Assembly: GCA_002633005.1 (NCBI GenBank)
Contig: NMRA01001065.1
Span: forward strand, 1 to 30,173
Reading direction: 5' to 3'
Origin: Phoronis australis
Lineage: Eukaryota > Phoronida > Phoronidae
Length of the DNA: 30,173 nt
The first letter of the stretch is position 1. Every line of letters begins with the position of its first letter. Of this stretch, positions 19,701-29,629 are shown piece after piece. The translations under genes and the position numbers were made by a program. The notes under the pieces were generated by a model. The model was given only the letters and a program-made list of their open reading frames with translations. It searched no databases and was not told the DNA's origin.

Positions 19701-22700
19701 TGGTAAGGTTCTTGTTAAAGACCGGCCTGATATGAAATAAATTTTCACATACTTCCTGTACAACTAGGATAAGTTATGCATTGGACATAGCTTTTGCTGA
19801 TCGCTTTTAGTATCAATTTTTTCGGCTTTAAAGTAAACTTCTCACAATGTTATTTTCACAGAGTATTGTAATTTATTATTCCTGAAGTAAAATAATATAA
19901 CGATTAGTTTCTCCTGCTGTCTGACCATACACATAGTGAAACAAAATATATCTTTGACAAAAAGTGAACACAAGATATAACTGGAACTATCTTTATGATA
20001 TAGTCAAAGAGTAAAAGTTTCCTCAAATTAGAACAAAAATTATGGTCAAAATTTTTGTTTTCTTTTTTATTCAAAAGCTCACTTCGTTTCACTGTATGTT
20101 TGTTGGTTGATGACAAGGATGCAACATAAACTAACTACAGTGTACAAATAACTGAGTAACGTTTTCTTCCTTTTTATTTTTGTTGAAAAAATTCAATACC
20201 ACCCAAATCCCAAGCGAGCCTTTTGTAATGGATAGGGTAGTGCTTATTTTGTTTTTTTTATTACTCCCTGACTGTGTAAACACCTATTGTGTTGTAATTA
20301 CTAAAGCCATCAAAATATTGTTACAACCCAGTCACTGCATTGTTACGACCAATTCTTGGACAGTGCCATTCTGTACTAAGTAAAGAACGACACGGAGATG
20401 CCCTGTTTTTTTTGCCTTATTTGTCAGTGTTTCTACCTTGTGGGTGTATTGTGGCCATGTGATAAATAAAAATTTCAGTTTTGCCATATTGTTTTCTTAA
20501 TTCAAGGAATTTTACTGAAATGTAAAATTTGTATATACAGGTAGCAGTTCTTCTCGTAGACAGATTTCATTAAACAGCTTACTGTTTTGTTTACGGAAAC
20601 GCCGTTGAGTTCTTTTCTTTCAAGCTCTGTAGAACAGCGGATGTTCAGGGCACAGTGTCGTCGAATCAACAATTGCTACCATCAATGACAGTAAAACAAC
20701 ACGTAATTCTAAACTATTATTCAAATTCCAGCACAATTCATTATCAAGGTTGAAGGTAAAATGTTAAAAGCAGGGGGAAAGTCATTAAATTATAAATAAT
20801 TAATGTTTATGTTATTCACTATGCATGGATGGTTTTATTGTTTCAATGTTATTTTGTTTTCCAAAATGGCTAAAATGTTTAATGTTTTTATTTGTTCTTT
20901 AGAGGAGTAGTGTTGCCTGGTTGATAAGTGCCCGCTTTCTTTACTCGAGGTCGTGGGTTCGAGTCCCACCAGGTCACACTGCTAAACCCTTGAGCCAGGT
21001 TTCTAGCTCCTCAGCTCAGTTTTAATCATTTATTAAATAAAGCATAAAAATATTTCCAGGTGATCAGTGCAATGGGCCCAGATGCGAGGCCTGTGCACGT
21101 CTGCTACGTGTATCAGACCGCCTGCAATTATATTTTTATTTATTATTCGCTCTTTACGATTCATCAGTTTTTAAGCACTTAGAATAGGTATCAGTTACAT
21201 TACAGTGTGCTTTCGTTAATCTGCGGAGTTCTCCCTCTAGTGGATAAACAGTAAAAAGGTTATGGAACATTCAGGAGGCCATCTACCATTTGAAGCTGAA
21301 GTGAATCAGTTTGTCAACTTTACGGGAGTCAACAGAGTGACGATAGCTGTAAATAACACGTTAACACCTACCACCCTGCCACCTGGCACTATTGAATACC
21401 CTACAGATAGAAACAGGTGAGTTGGCAAGGCTCAGGAGCAGCTTGAGCTATGGTGAATCATCACCAGTTTTGGACAAACATGATTGCCCCTTTTCATGTT
21501 TCAAAAGCTACCAGCATTGTTGTGAATGTTCACAATTTTTCAAAATAAACAGCAGATATGGTATAGAGCTCGTAAATGGTAAGAGATCTGTTAGCTGTTA
21601 CTTGGTGTGAACTGAAGTTGCAATCATTCTCCATAGTGTGTCCTAAATTGGTGGGATTTCACTGTGTACACTCACAATTTCAACTCGTGAATCATTATAA
21701 GTTTTTTTCAGAGATTAAGGTTACCCTTTCAAAAGATATTTTTTTGTTTTTATGCATTGAAAATAATATCTCATTGTGTTTTATTAAGTGTTTAATATAT
21801 TCTCAAGGAGACAGAAAGTTGGATAAACTTGAGGAGTATCCATGGATGCAATATTTTCTGACATGATTCCAAAAGTCAGCCCGACATTTCTAGAACTACG
21901 CCAATGCAACGTTGCCTTTTCCTCACTCTTGGACAAAGGAGATCCTTGTACTGTCTTATTGCATATGATATTCCTTAAAAATGAATTATTTTGCCTATAA
22001 GACCGTGGCCTTATTTTTCAGGTTTTACACTAATGCGCATCCATATAGCTGGTTTTAAATTGCTTCCTAAGATAATTAACGATCTTCCTGATCCCCAGGT
22101 ACCCTCCAGGTTATTTTGTTCAAAACCTTCAGATGGATTTCTTCAACTACGCTGGCATTCAGCGCCCTGTCCGAGTATATGCTACTCCAGCTAGCTACAT
22201 CAATGACATCACCTTAAAAACTCAGATATCGGGTGTTGATGGTAAGGTTAAACTCATTTTGTTGCCCCATTCGATTTCTCAAGTGGTAACTGTCTGAATG
22301 GTTCGGCACAGCGGTTGTGATCTGGGTAGAGCACGAACTCCAAAATGTGTGTTAACTTTTCTGTCAATGTTAAAACACACTTTCCATATGCCCACATATG
22401 GATATGTAAGTGCTTATTGCTTTAATCTCTGTCTGGGAATCTGGCGTCCATACGTCTGACATCTGATTGTAGGATCTTCAGTATTGGCATGAAGTGATGG
22501 CAAATGACGAATTTCGCACTAATTCGATTACCGCTGTTTATTTTCACGTTCACCTCAGTCTGTAACCATTTGAGCTCATAGATGGAAATTTATATTCGGG
22601 TGACAATGATACCTTCCCATTTTCGGACGCGATCGACATAGTGTGTGTCAAAGAAACACCCTTAGTTTTTGTGGCGCAGTCGTGGGTGCATTTCAACGCT

Positions 22701-23427
22701 GTGGTGGTCTTATTGTCGTATTTTGTAGGTATCGTATATTACAACATCACCTGTCACCACACTGGTAAATCACCCTCTCTCCTACTGTCCATCATTGACA
22801 AGCAAGGCATGGTAGTCAGTCATGCAGTGGTCAAGGCTATCTCCTCTCCATCTGGAACTGTTGGTTACTGGTCATTTACAGGGACCATGAATGTGTCCAC
22901 TGCCCACCTTTGGTGGCCCTACACAATGAATGAGACTGATACTGCTTACTTGTACACATTTCAGGTAGGAAGTTTCTCCAAACATCTAAAGAATTCAAGC
23001 CCCTTCAACTGTAATTCTGGATGACCCTCTCTCATTGCATTTTGTTTTTTGTTGTTTCAGATGTGTGTGTGTGTGTGTGTGTATGTGTGTGTGTGTGTGG
23101 GTGTGTGTGTGNACTAGTCTGTTTTTTTGGTATGGATACGTAAGCTTTCCATTGCGTTGAACATAATGCTTTCTTGTGCTTTCTGAGCTCCACTTATAGT
23201 GTTATGTTTTTTATAATAAACATTAAAAATGCTGTGATGATTGTTTTTAATGTTGCTTTACAAGTTATTGTTTTAAGGTTGTTATGGAAGCTGAATCAAC
23301 CGGTGATGTCTACCGTCAACCATTTGGTATTAGGGAAGTGAAAGTCACCAATGAAGGAAAGTCACAGTTTCTCATCAACAACAGACCTTTCTACTGTCAT
23401 GGTGTGGCCAAGCATGAGGATTCAGAT
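16509..23427 (+). CDS. GUSB: beta-glucuronidase, 5' part (exons 1-6)
   Basis: Six exons (16509-16733, 19526-19702, 21241-21416, 22099-22241, 22729-22964, 23278-23427) join in frame into 369 residues; human GUSB has 651. The enzyme is a lysosomal glycoside hydrolase family 2 exohydrolase that removes terminal beta-D-glucuronate from glycosaminoglycans. Residues 1-28 form a signal peptide. The N-terminal sugar-binding domain has GMLYPRES, VGWVWYERDF, NNTLTPTTLPPGTIEY and FVQNLQMDFFNYAG; the Ig-like domain has LWWPY; the TIM barrel begins at QFLINNRPFYCHGVAKHED. Sequons NFT, NNT, NIT, NVS and NET fit a glycosylated lysosomal protein. The remaining exons, with both catalytic Glu residues, are beyond the window. 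The ATG at 16509 has G at -3; the GTG before it is not needed. Confidence 0.94.
17334..17600. repeat. diverged tandem duplication, about 163-bp period
   Basis: Copy 1 (about 17334-17439) and copy 2 (about 17497-17600) share AATTGTCAAAAT, GTTTTCA, ATGCCCAC and CTTCTCAAAATATTGT followed by GGTGTA.AACTTTA in the same order, with small indels. Confidence 0.7.
17677..17699 (+). repeat. dispersed 23-bp repeat, copy 1
   Basis: These 23 bases are identical to 21631-21653; the core is ATAGTGTGTCCTAAATTGG. The flanks differ, so these are probably the conserved pieces of an old dispersed element. Confidence 0.6.
18937..19086. repeat. possible MITE with decayed terminal inverted repeats
   Basis: GGTTGCACAAAACTT near the left end matches the reverse complement of AACTTTTATGCAACTGG at the right end, with mismatches. 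TGACGTCA and GACGTCATTGTTG occur inside in roughly mirrored places. Length is about 150 bp. No clear target duplication. Confidence 0.4.
19394..19516. repeat. minisatellite, about 15-bp unit
   Basis: About eight irregular units of the type ATATAGATCTGTTGTT lie in a row and stop about 10 bp before the GUSB exon 2 acceptor, so they occupy the likely branch-point zone. Confidence 0.75.
19526..19702 (+). CDS. GUSB: GUSB exon 2
   Basis: 59 codons in phase 0, residues 76-134, FGNVISMPVPSSYNDV then VGWVWYERDF and VVFRVDSAHYNSVV. The acceptor is TGTTTACAG and the donor GTG|GTAAGG. Confidence 0.93.
19703..21240 (+). other. GUSB intron 2, 1538 bp
   Basis: AT-rich, with a tRNA-like SINE head at 20910-20979. 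No other gene recognised. Confidence 0.6.
20910..20979 (+). repeat. tRNA-derived SINE head or tRNA pseudogene
   Basis: A perfect B box GGTTCGAGTCC (20956-20966) sits in a perfect T arm (GTGGG/CCCAC). The ends GTGTTGCCTGG and CCAGGTCACAC pair over 11 positions with two mismatches, as in an acceptor stem. The A-box region (TGGTTGATAAGTG) is degenerate and no proper anticodon arm forms, so it is not a working tRNA. The sequence after it, to about 21130, may be the SINE body. Confidence 0.6.
21241..21416 (+). CDS. GUSB: GUSB exon 3
   Basis: Acceptor CCCTCTAG. 58 codons plus two bases, from WINSKKVMEHSGGHLPFEAE to NNTLTPTTLPPGTIEY and DRN. The donor is ACAG|GTGAGT. Confidence 0.93.
21417..22098 (+). 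other. GUSB intron 3, 682 bp
   Basis: Holds copy 2 of the 23-bp dispersed repeat (21631-21653). Nothing else recognised. Confidence 0.6.
21631..21653 (+). repeat. dispersed 23-bp repeat, copy 2
   Basis: Identical over 23 bases to 17677-17699 in GUSB intron 1. Confidence 0.6.
22099..22241 (+). CDS. GUSB: GUSB exon 4
   Basis: Acceptor ATCCCCAG. It completes Arg193, then encodes YPPGYFVQNLQMDFFNYAG through IQRPVRVYATPASYINDI to SGVD, with one base of Gly241. The donor is GATG|GTAAGG. Confidence 0.93.
22242..22728 (+). other. GUSB intron 4, 487 bp
   Basis: No gene or repeat family seen; a small hairpin with arms TCCATAT/ATATGGA lies near 22382-22401. Confidence 0.6.
22729..22964 (+). CDS. GUSB: GUSB exon 5
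   Basis: Acceptor TTTTGTAG. It completes Gly241 and adds 78 codons forming the Ig-like domain, with IVYYNITCHHTG, LLLSIIDKQGMVV and AHLWWPYTMNETD. The donor is CAG|GTAGGA. The open frame upstream of 22729 is intron. Confidence 0.92.
23062..23112. repeat. GT microsatellite with an unknown base
   Basis: A (GT)n tract of about 50 bp in GUSB intron 5, ending at an unresolved base (23112). Confidence 0.9.
23278..23427 (+). CDS. GUSB: GUSB exon 6
   Basis: 50 codons in phase 0, residues 320-369, VVMEAESTGDVYRQPFGIRE to YCHGVAKHEDSD, the entry to the TIM barrel. The acceptor is TTTTAAG, weak in pyrimidines. The donor is GAT|GTAAGC. Confidence 0.92.
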
Positions 23428-25394
23428 GTAAGCAAAGTGTCCAGCAGACTTTCATGGAAAGTGACTTAAGTTAAGAAATTTTATCATGCGTTCCACACAA
23501 CTGTTTCTAAAAATGATTAAATCTCACTTCAGTAAAAGTACAAAGTATCTGAGAATATACCCATAACTGTTTGTTACTGAGTTAATTTGCATAAATTATT
23601 TCTTGGCTTTGATGTGCTAATACTTACAAGACTAAATATTTATTCTGTGATTATTAAGTGGGAGTGTAATACAGATTTCTGACCGAAATTTTAAGTCACT
23701 TTTCATGAATCAGGTCCCTGGTTGTGTTTCTTTGTCCTAAAATACTCATGAGAAAAATTAGTGTGAGCGCGTGCTTTGCTTGAATACATGGCGATGTCTC
23801 ACAAAGAATTTCGGAGTCTTGCATTTTCGCGACATTTTTGTGTTTACAGAACGCAGTCTAGATTTTACTTTATGTTACCAGAGATTATCGGAAAAGCCCT
23901 CTGTGAAGGAGCTTTCATGGGCTGTCTGTTTAATAAAACAAATTAAGTTTTTTTTCAAAGTGTGCCATCTTTTCTGAAGAACTGTCGAGCAAGCGATTTT
24001 TAACGCACAAAACTGAATTAGATGTTGGGAAACCATCCTTTGTAGTTCAAGAGACATTGCAGGCACCTGTATAGCATTAATCAAGTTAAGCAGTTTGATC
24101 CTATAAACTCTGAAATGTTTGTGTTTAATTGATTTGCTTTTTCCTTTGATTCTATTAAATTTCATGCTTTCAAATAACACAATATGATATACGGAGGCTA
24201 ATTTACAAGAAATATTTTAACTCATTCTGAAACATACAAATATTGGCCTGTAGACAATGTTTGAGTAATTGTGATTGTAGGAATTTTATAACACAATGGA
24301 GATTTAGCTATTTCATGAAACATTCAGTAAAATGGTTGTAGTTAAATTTGGTAAGTATCCTGTGGGTGATTTGTTTTGGAAAATAATCCATGCTGTATAG
24401 TGCACTCTTTTTGAAAATCTCCAGTTTTGTTGTGTTGTTTTGATCATCCTTTAGAAATTTAAGCATTGAAAGTAGTGCTGTGATCAAGTGAGTGGATCAA
24501 ATCATTGCAATTATAGGCTTTTTAATGACTATTTTGCCTCATCAGAGTTTTATCAATTCCTAATCAAAAATGCCAAAATGTCATCGCAAGTCTAGAATGA
24601 AATCCAAATTTTGTAAAAAATACGTCTGTGCTCTGATGGCATTCATTTGAGTCACCTGCAAAAGTTGTAATTTATTTTTCATTTTCTAAATTTTCTGTTC
24701 CTCCTTGATGAATTGAGATGTGCTATTTGGCTCAGGAATTAACACTGAATGATAAGTATTCATACTTTTTTGTCAAAATGTTCCTATTTGTTACAAGATG
24801 CCTGCACAAACAGCAAGCGATGGCTCGTAAATTATTTTGAGTGGACAAGCTGTAAGAAAGCTGTATGATTTTAAAACATTTTTTTCAAGTAATTTTAACA
24901 AAAAACCCGCCAAAGTGCCAAATTTTATGTTATCTGCAAGTCTGGTGAGTCAGCAGTTTCCACGCAGGAGAAATCTGGCATGGCCATCCTCAATATATAG
25001 GAAAGAGCCCATTGACTTGCCACATCTATGGCTAGGTATGTGTCGATAGATCTTTTCTAGACCAAACTTTTCTCTGTTAACGACTACTGTAACAGTAACT
25101 AATAACTTGTTTGTGATGTTCTGGATGTCTCATCCCTTATTCTCTTGGATTCGTAGTCAGAAACCAGAAATCAACAGCAACCAAGATGTTCATTCAGATG
25201 GATTTGATGCATTGTGCACCATCTGGTTGCCATTTTCATTTTTTGCGTCAAACTCTCTATCTGCCAAACTGTTTAAATTGTTATGAAAATTGGCAGACGT
25301 GATTTGCATTGCTTTTGTTGAATTTAGTTTCCGTTTATGTCGGAGGAAGGTTCTCTCTCACAGGCGACCCATCTCGGAGGGGAGCCTTGGGCAA

Positions 25395-25587
25395 TTGACC
25401 TATTGCCATTAATTTTGATTGATGGCTTAACTGACCAATCAAAACGCAGCATTCTTGACATACCATCCTGTCCAAGTCGCCATTTTACCTGACGAACAAC
25501 ATGTTGTTGTGTAAAAGTTCTTGATGAATGTTTGTTTGTCGACTTTTCGCAAGGGGGTGGAGCTTGCAATAGGTCAACCACCCCCTT
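25395..25587. repeat. inverted-repeat element, possible MITE
   Basis: TTGACCTATTGC (25395-25406) has a perfect reverse complement at 25566-25577. A second hairpin, AAGGGGGTGG and CCACCCCCTT (25551-25560 and 25578-25587), brackets the right arm. Length is about 190 bp; no clear target duplication. Confidence 0.45.
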
Positions 25588-28500
25588 TTCTCCTGTAATT
25601 GTGGCGCTGCCTATACAATTACTGTATAATACATGAAAAGCAATCTATTTCAGCTCTCCTGTTTTTAAAAATAATAGAATCTGGCTGACAGCAAAGAATA
25701 AATAATCAAACGAGTGCCTAGCAAACTTGGTTCATTTGAGTTTTGTTAGTATTTGATACCTGATGCCATACTTATATTTATCTAGCAATCAAAACAACAT
25801 TATATGCATGGTATTATCTTCTTTATTTATCGGTGACATTTTTTTTCTTTTGGCAGAATGATGAATAGGACTTTTTGTCCATTGTTGTTTTTTCCGAACA
25901 AAACGTTCCTTGGATAAATTTCCCACTCTAGAAGAATATGCATGGCAGACAGGGGGCAATTTAACATTCTGTGAGTAATTCTTTTCAACTAGCACTTTTA
26001 ACCACTTTTTAATTCTATATCAGTTAGAGCAAAAGTACTTAAAACTGCATGTGGCCTGAATAGCACCAGTCATGCTGGAAAGAGTAATTAGAATACAAGT
26101 TTCTGTTAAAAAAGAAAATGCAATTTTACCTTTTAAATTTGAGAGTAGTCAACTTTGTGATCAATTAATAAATGTAAAACCAGCCAACCATAACCAAAGT
26201 TGCTACTTTAAAATTCAATAACAAAGTGCACAAGTGACTTGTTGCTTTGTTGAATTACTTAATTACAAAAATAACTCCAGGAAATTTGCTTTACTTTCAT
26301 TTTAGCATGGTAATATTACAGCTGCTTGATTTGGTAAACTTTTTAGCATTTGTAGCTATGAAATAAACCTCTGAGAAAAGAAAACTCCTGTCCCAAATTG
26401 AGGAAGTTTTAGCGTACTTTAGTTCGACAGTCTTCATTCAATATGGCGTTGACCTGTTGAAAGAAACTATCGAATTATGATTGTAGAGTAGTTGACGGGA
26501 GTGTTGCAGATTTAAAGCAGTGTGATGTTATTATTCTTTCTCTTCTTAATTTGTTGCTTTCATCAAGCCATCGTGTTACCAATGCAGTGCCTTGGAATGC
26601 TTATTTGACTGTAAGTGTATCTTCTAACGCTGTTTATTCATCATTGACTCCCAGGTGGGCTGGACAAGTGTCTTCATGCCTGCTTTACAGCAATAAATAA
26701 ACTCAGGTTATATGCATGGAACATAACACATGGCACTAATGACACACCAGTTCAGTCGGTGTAAGTCGACCATTTTTAAATTGAAATCTTTCAACAAAGT
26801 TATATTCAGCAAAGTATTTTATCCTGCTAAATAAGTCGCCTCTGAAATGGCTGAAAAACCTGGGTACGAACGTGGGGTAAAAAACACATGAAAGTGTTCA
26901 TAAAAGATAATTATAGTTAGAACCTCTCGTTTTGTTAGTCATTCATTCAATATTGCTTTTCACTTAATTTCAAAAAATTCACAATTTGTGGAAATTTGAA
27001 AATTATACTGTCCTGAAAAATGCATGGTAAATGAAAACTCAATTTGAGTTGAAATCGTGCTTGAAGCATGACTTGGTGCTCAGATTGAATTCATTTCACT
27101 TGTTAATTCCGAAATGGGCACAAATTAATGTGGATTTTTCAGATTTCAGTGTCTTGCTGTGTTGTTGCAAAAAGATTGGTAACTTAACTGCAGTCTATGT
27201 GCCTGACACTCAGACTTATGAAATAATTCCCTCTAAAAGTTCTAATGCTCTGTTGAAATCCATGCTCGTGTATAAAAAAATTTGATAAGAATTTCAAATA
27301 CAATATTACAGTACTCATCCATGTTACAGCTTGGGGTGGTGACATTGGGAACTTAAAAACATGTGGTGTGTGTAAAACAGTGGGGGTGGGTGCTTACCCG
27401 CACGTTGGATGAATTCCAAGGGAGCTACATTGACATCGTACTTCATGTGAAGGAGTCTGTAAAAAAATTGGCGGATTTTAGACAATAAGTAAAGATCGAT
27501 TTCTCATCTTGAATTGATTGTTATGGCACATGAGTTCGATAATTCTTCTTGTTTAGCAATTAAATATTCACATCATTTTGCACACCACAAAATTGTTTGG
27601 AAAAGTACTATTTTGTCCCTGTCTTATCTCGCTCAAGGCTACTTGGTGGGAATATTTTTGCGTCATCTGACTTACACACTCTTAGTTTTGCATCTCGGAA
27701 AATGCCAGTGCTGTTAGGCAAGTGTGTCTGGGCATTTAAAGCCGAATGAGTATGTCGTTGGTTTAGTGTGTTACTAAAAGTGTGCAAAATTGTCATAACT
27801 GATAACCAATGTACCGATGACTTATAGAAAATATTTCATTTTGATACAGAATTCAGTTTTTCTTGCTAAGACTGGCATCTGTACAGCAGTTGTCTACCAA
27901 CTTCCTCATGCTCCGAGGTGCATGTTAGTGGAAGCCCAAGATACCGAGGAAATTTAAGTAGAGCACGAACTTAAAAAAAACTGCATTTTTCTAAAATGTA
28001 ATGACATTTGATTTGCTTAACATAACTTTTCAAAGTCCCATGCAGTGCCATCAGTTTGGTTCATGTTTTGGAGTGGAACCGTTTGTCTGTTTTGGTTCTT
28101 TTATGTGGCAAGTTAACATTTTATTAGTTCATAATAACATATTGGATCAAGTCAACTTCGTTGATTGATTCATCAGAAAGTACAAACTTGATTTAATCCA
28201 GTTTGAAGTTTTTGATTTCAGCTTTACCTGATAATTATGATTGTAATAAGCAATGGGTATAGGGCTTTAACGTGACCCCTATTACAAGTAATGTAGAACT
28301 TGCAGGCTAATTCCTTATCTCTGTGATTGCTTGGTCAAATCACTTAGAAACAACGTATAGCGACGATGTGAATATGAAGTAGGTTGAAAATTTCCAAATG
28401 TTTTTAAGAACAAGTTTTGTGTCGAAAATGATCACCTTAAATCATTCAACCGTGTCCAGTAAATATCGTGATGTGGTGTTGGGGAATAACACTGCATGAT

Positions 28501-28786
28501 GCGGATTAATTTAAGCCCCCAAGGTAGGTCATTAGTGCAAAGGTCACCTATTTGCAGATTTTTTTTTGTTTTCACATTTACAAGTTATCAATGAATACAA
28601 CTGCAGTTTGTTTAGAATAGATGATGTTCAAATAGTATTTTAGCATAGGAGCATGCAAATACATGTGCTACATTCCCTAATATCATTTCGCAAGTGGACG
28701 AGAAAGCATCAATTTGTAAATTGATAAGGACAGGTTAATCTATAGGTCTGACTTGTGCTCGCTGAGGGGTTGGGCGTGCCGGTGGT

Positions 28787-29147
28787 TAGAGAATTATGAC
28801 ATATAGATGGCGCTTGCTATTCGCCCTAGCCGCCATGTTTCTTTTGTCTCTAAGTCCATTGTTTAATTAGCGGTTACGATCATAGAAAATAACTCGCAAG
28901 TATTTCTTCACTGTTTATTGGTTACAGCAAACTACGAATGATCGTAACCTGAAAGATCAGAGACAGGGGGTAAATACTAGGTCGCTAACAAGTGACGTGT
29001 GATTACAATAGGTTAACAATGCTAGAGATGTGCTAAGGCTACAATAAATGAGGGAATCTTACCGCTAATTAAACAATGGACTTAGAGACAAAAGAACATA
29101 GCGACTAGGGCGAATAGCAAGCACCATCTATATGTCATAATTCTCTA
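28787..29147. mobile_element. MITE, 361 bp, with 88-bp terminal inverted repeats
   Basis: The left arm 28787-28874 and right arm 29061-29147 are reverse complements with three mismatches and one indel. They start TAGAGAATTATGACATATAG. The flanks GTGGT (28782-28786 and 29148-29152) look like a 5-bp target duplication; a TA or GTGGTTA duplication is also possible because the ends start with TA. A second, inner inverted repeat, GGTTACGATCAT and ATGATCGTAACC, lies near 28872 and 28937. There is no transposase, so it is non-autonomous. The near-identical arms suggest recent activity. Confidence 0.85.
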
Positions 29148-29393
29148 GTGGTTACAAAACCCCAAATGTTGGTGTAGAATTTGTCTCGTGAGAAAAACTG
29201 GCATAATGGGTTTTCAATTTTCAAAAATTGGTGAACTACTAAGTGATTATTAACTCGCAACTTTATATAACTTCTGAAAGACTTGACTTGCTGATTACAT
29301 TAAGTTCCCTTCATTGAAGGATCTCCACATGCATTAAACCTGTTCAATAGGTAGTTCAAAGGTGTATTTTCGGCTTGAGGGTAACAGGCTGCA

Positions 29394-29617
29394 TGTAGCA
29401 GTATAATCTTAAAGGATAATTCCACCTGATTTAATTAGTCTTTTTAATTGTCTTAATCGGTCTATATCCACATCACCTCGTATACGGTCAATCTTGCCTC
29501 GCCGAGAGGTGTCGCATTAACCTGTGAGGAAGGCGAGAAACTGTAGTATTATATAGCTCTTTAGACTTAGAGATAAATATATTGAGTTCCGGTTCCATCA
29601 GCGTTGTTGTTCCTACA
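29394..29617 (+). mobile_element. 5' LTR of a Ty3/gypsy-like retrotransposon
   Basis: The 224-bp segment begins TGTAG and ends CTACA, a 5-bp inverted repeat with the TG...CA ends of LTRs. It has a TATA-like TATATAG (29550-29555) in the right place for an LTR promoter, and it is followed at once by a primer binding site. The left boundary rests on the inverted repeat only; TGTAGTATT at 29542 is a less likely start. Confidence 0.6.
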
Positions 29618-29629
29618 TGGTGGCAGCGG
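29618..29629 (+). other. retrotransposon primer binding site, tRNA-Leu type
   Basis: TGGTGGCAGCGG directly follows the LTR end CTACA. It is the reverse complement of the 3' end (CCGCTGCCACCA) of metazoan tRNA-Leu (UAG/AAG), as I remember that tRNA, and so would prime minus-strand synthesis. Confidence 0.7.

Noticed and set aside
20910-20979. A working tRNA gene
   Set aside because: The T arm and B box are good, but no anticodon arm with a proper 7-base loop forms and the A-box region is degenerate.
24837-25049. Possible next GUSB exon in intron 6
   Set aside because: The translation has none of the TIM-barrel blocks expected after HEDSD.
26526-26606. Signal-peptide-like frame starting MLLFFLFLICC
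   Set aside because: It stops after 27 codons and has no convincing donor; a hydrophobic start is easily produced by T-rich DNA.
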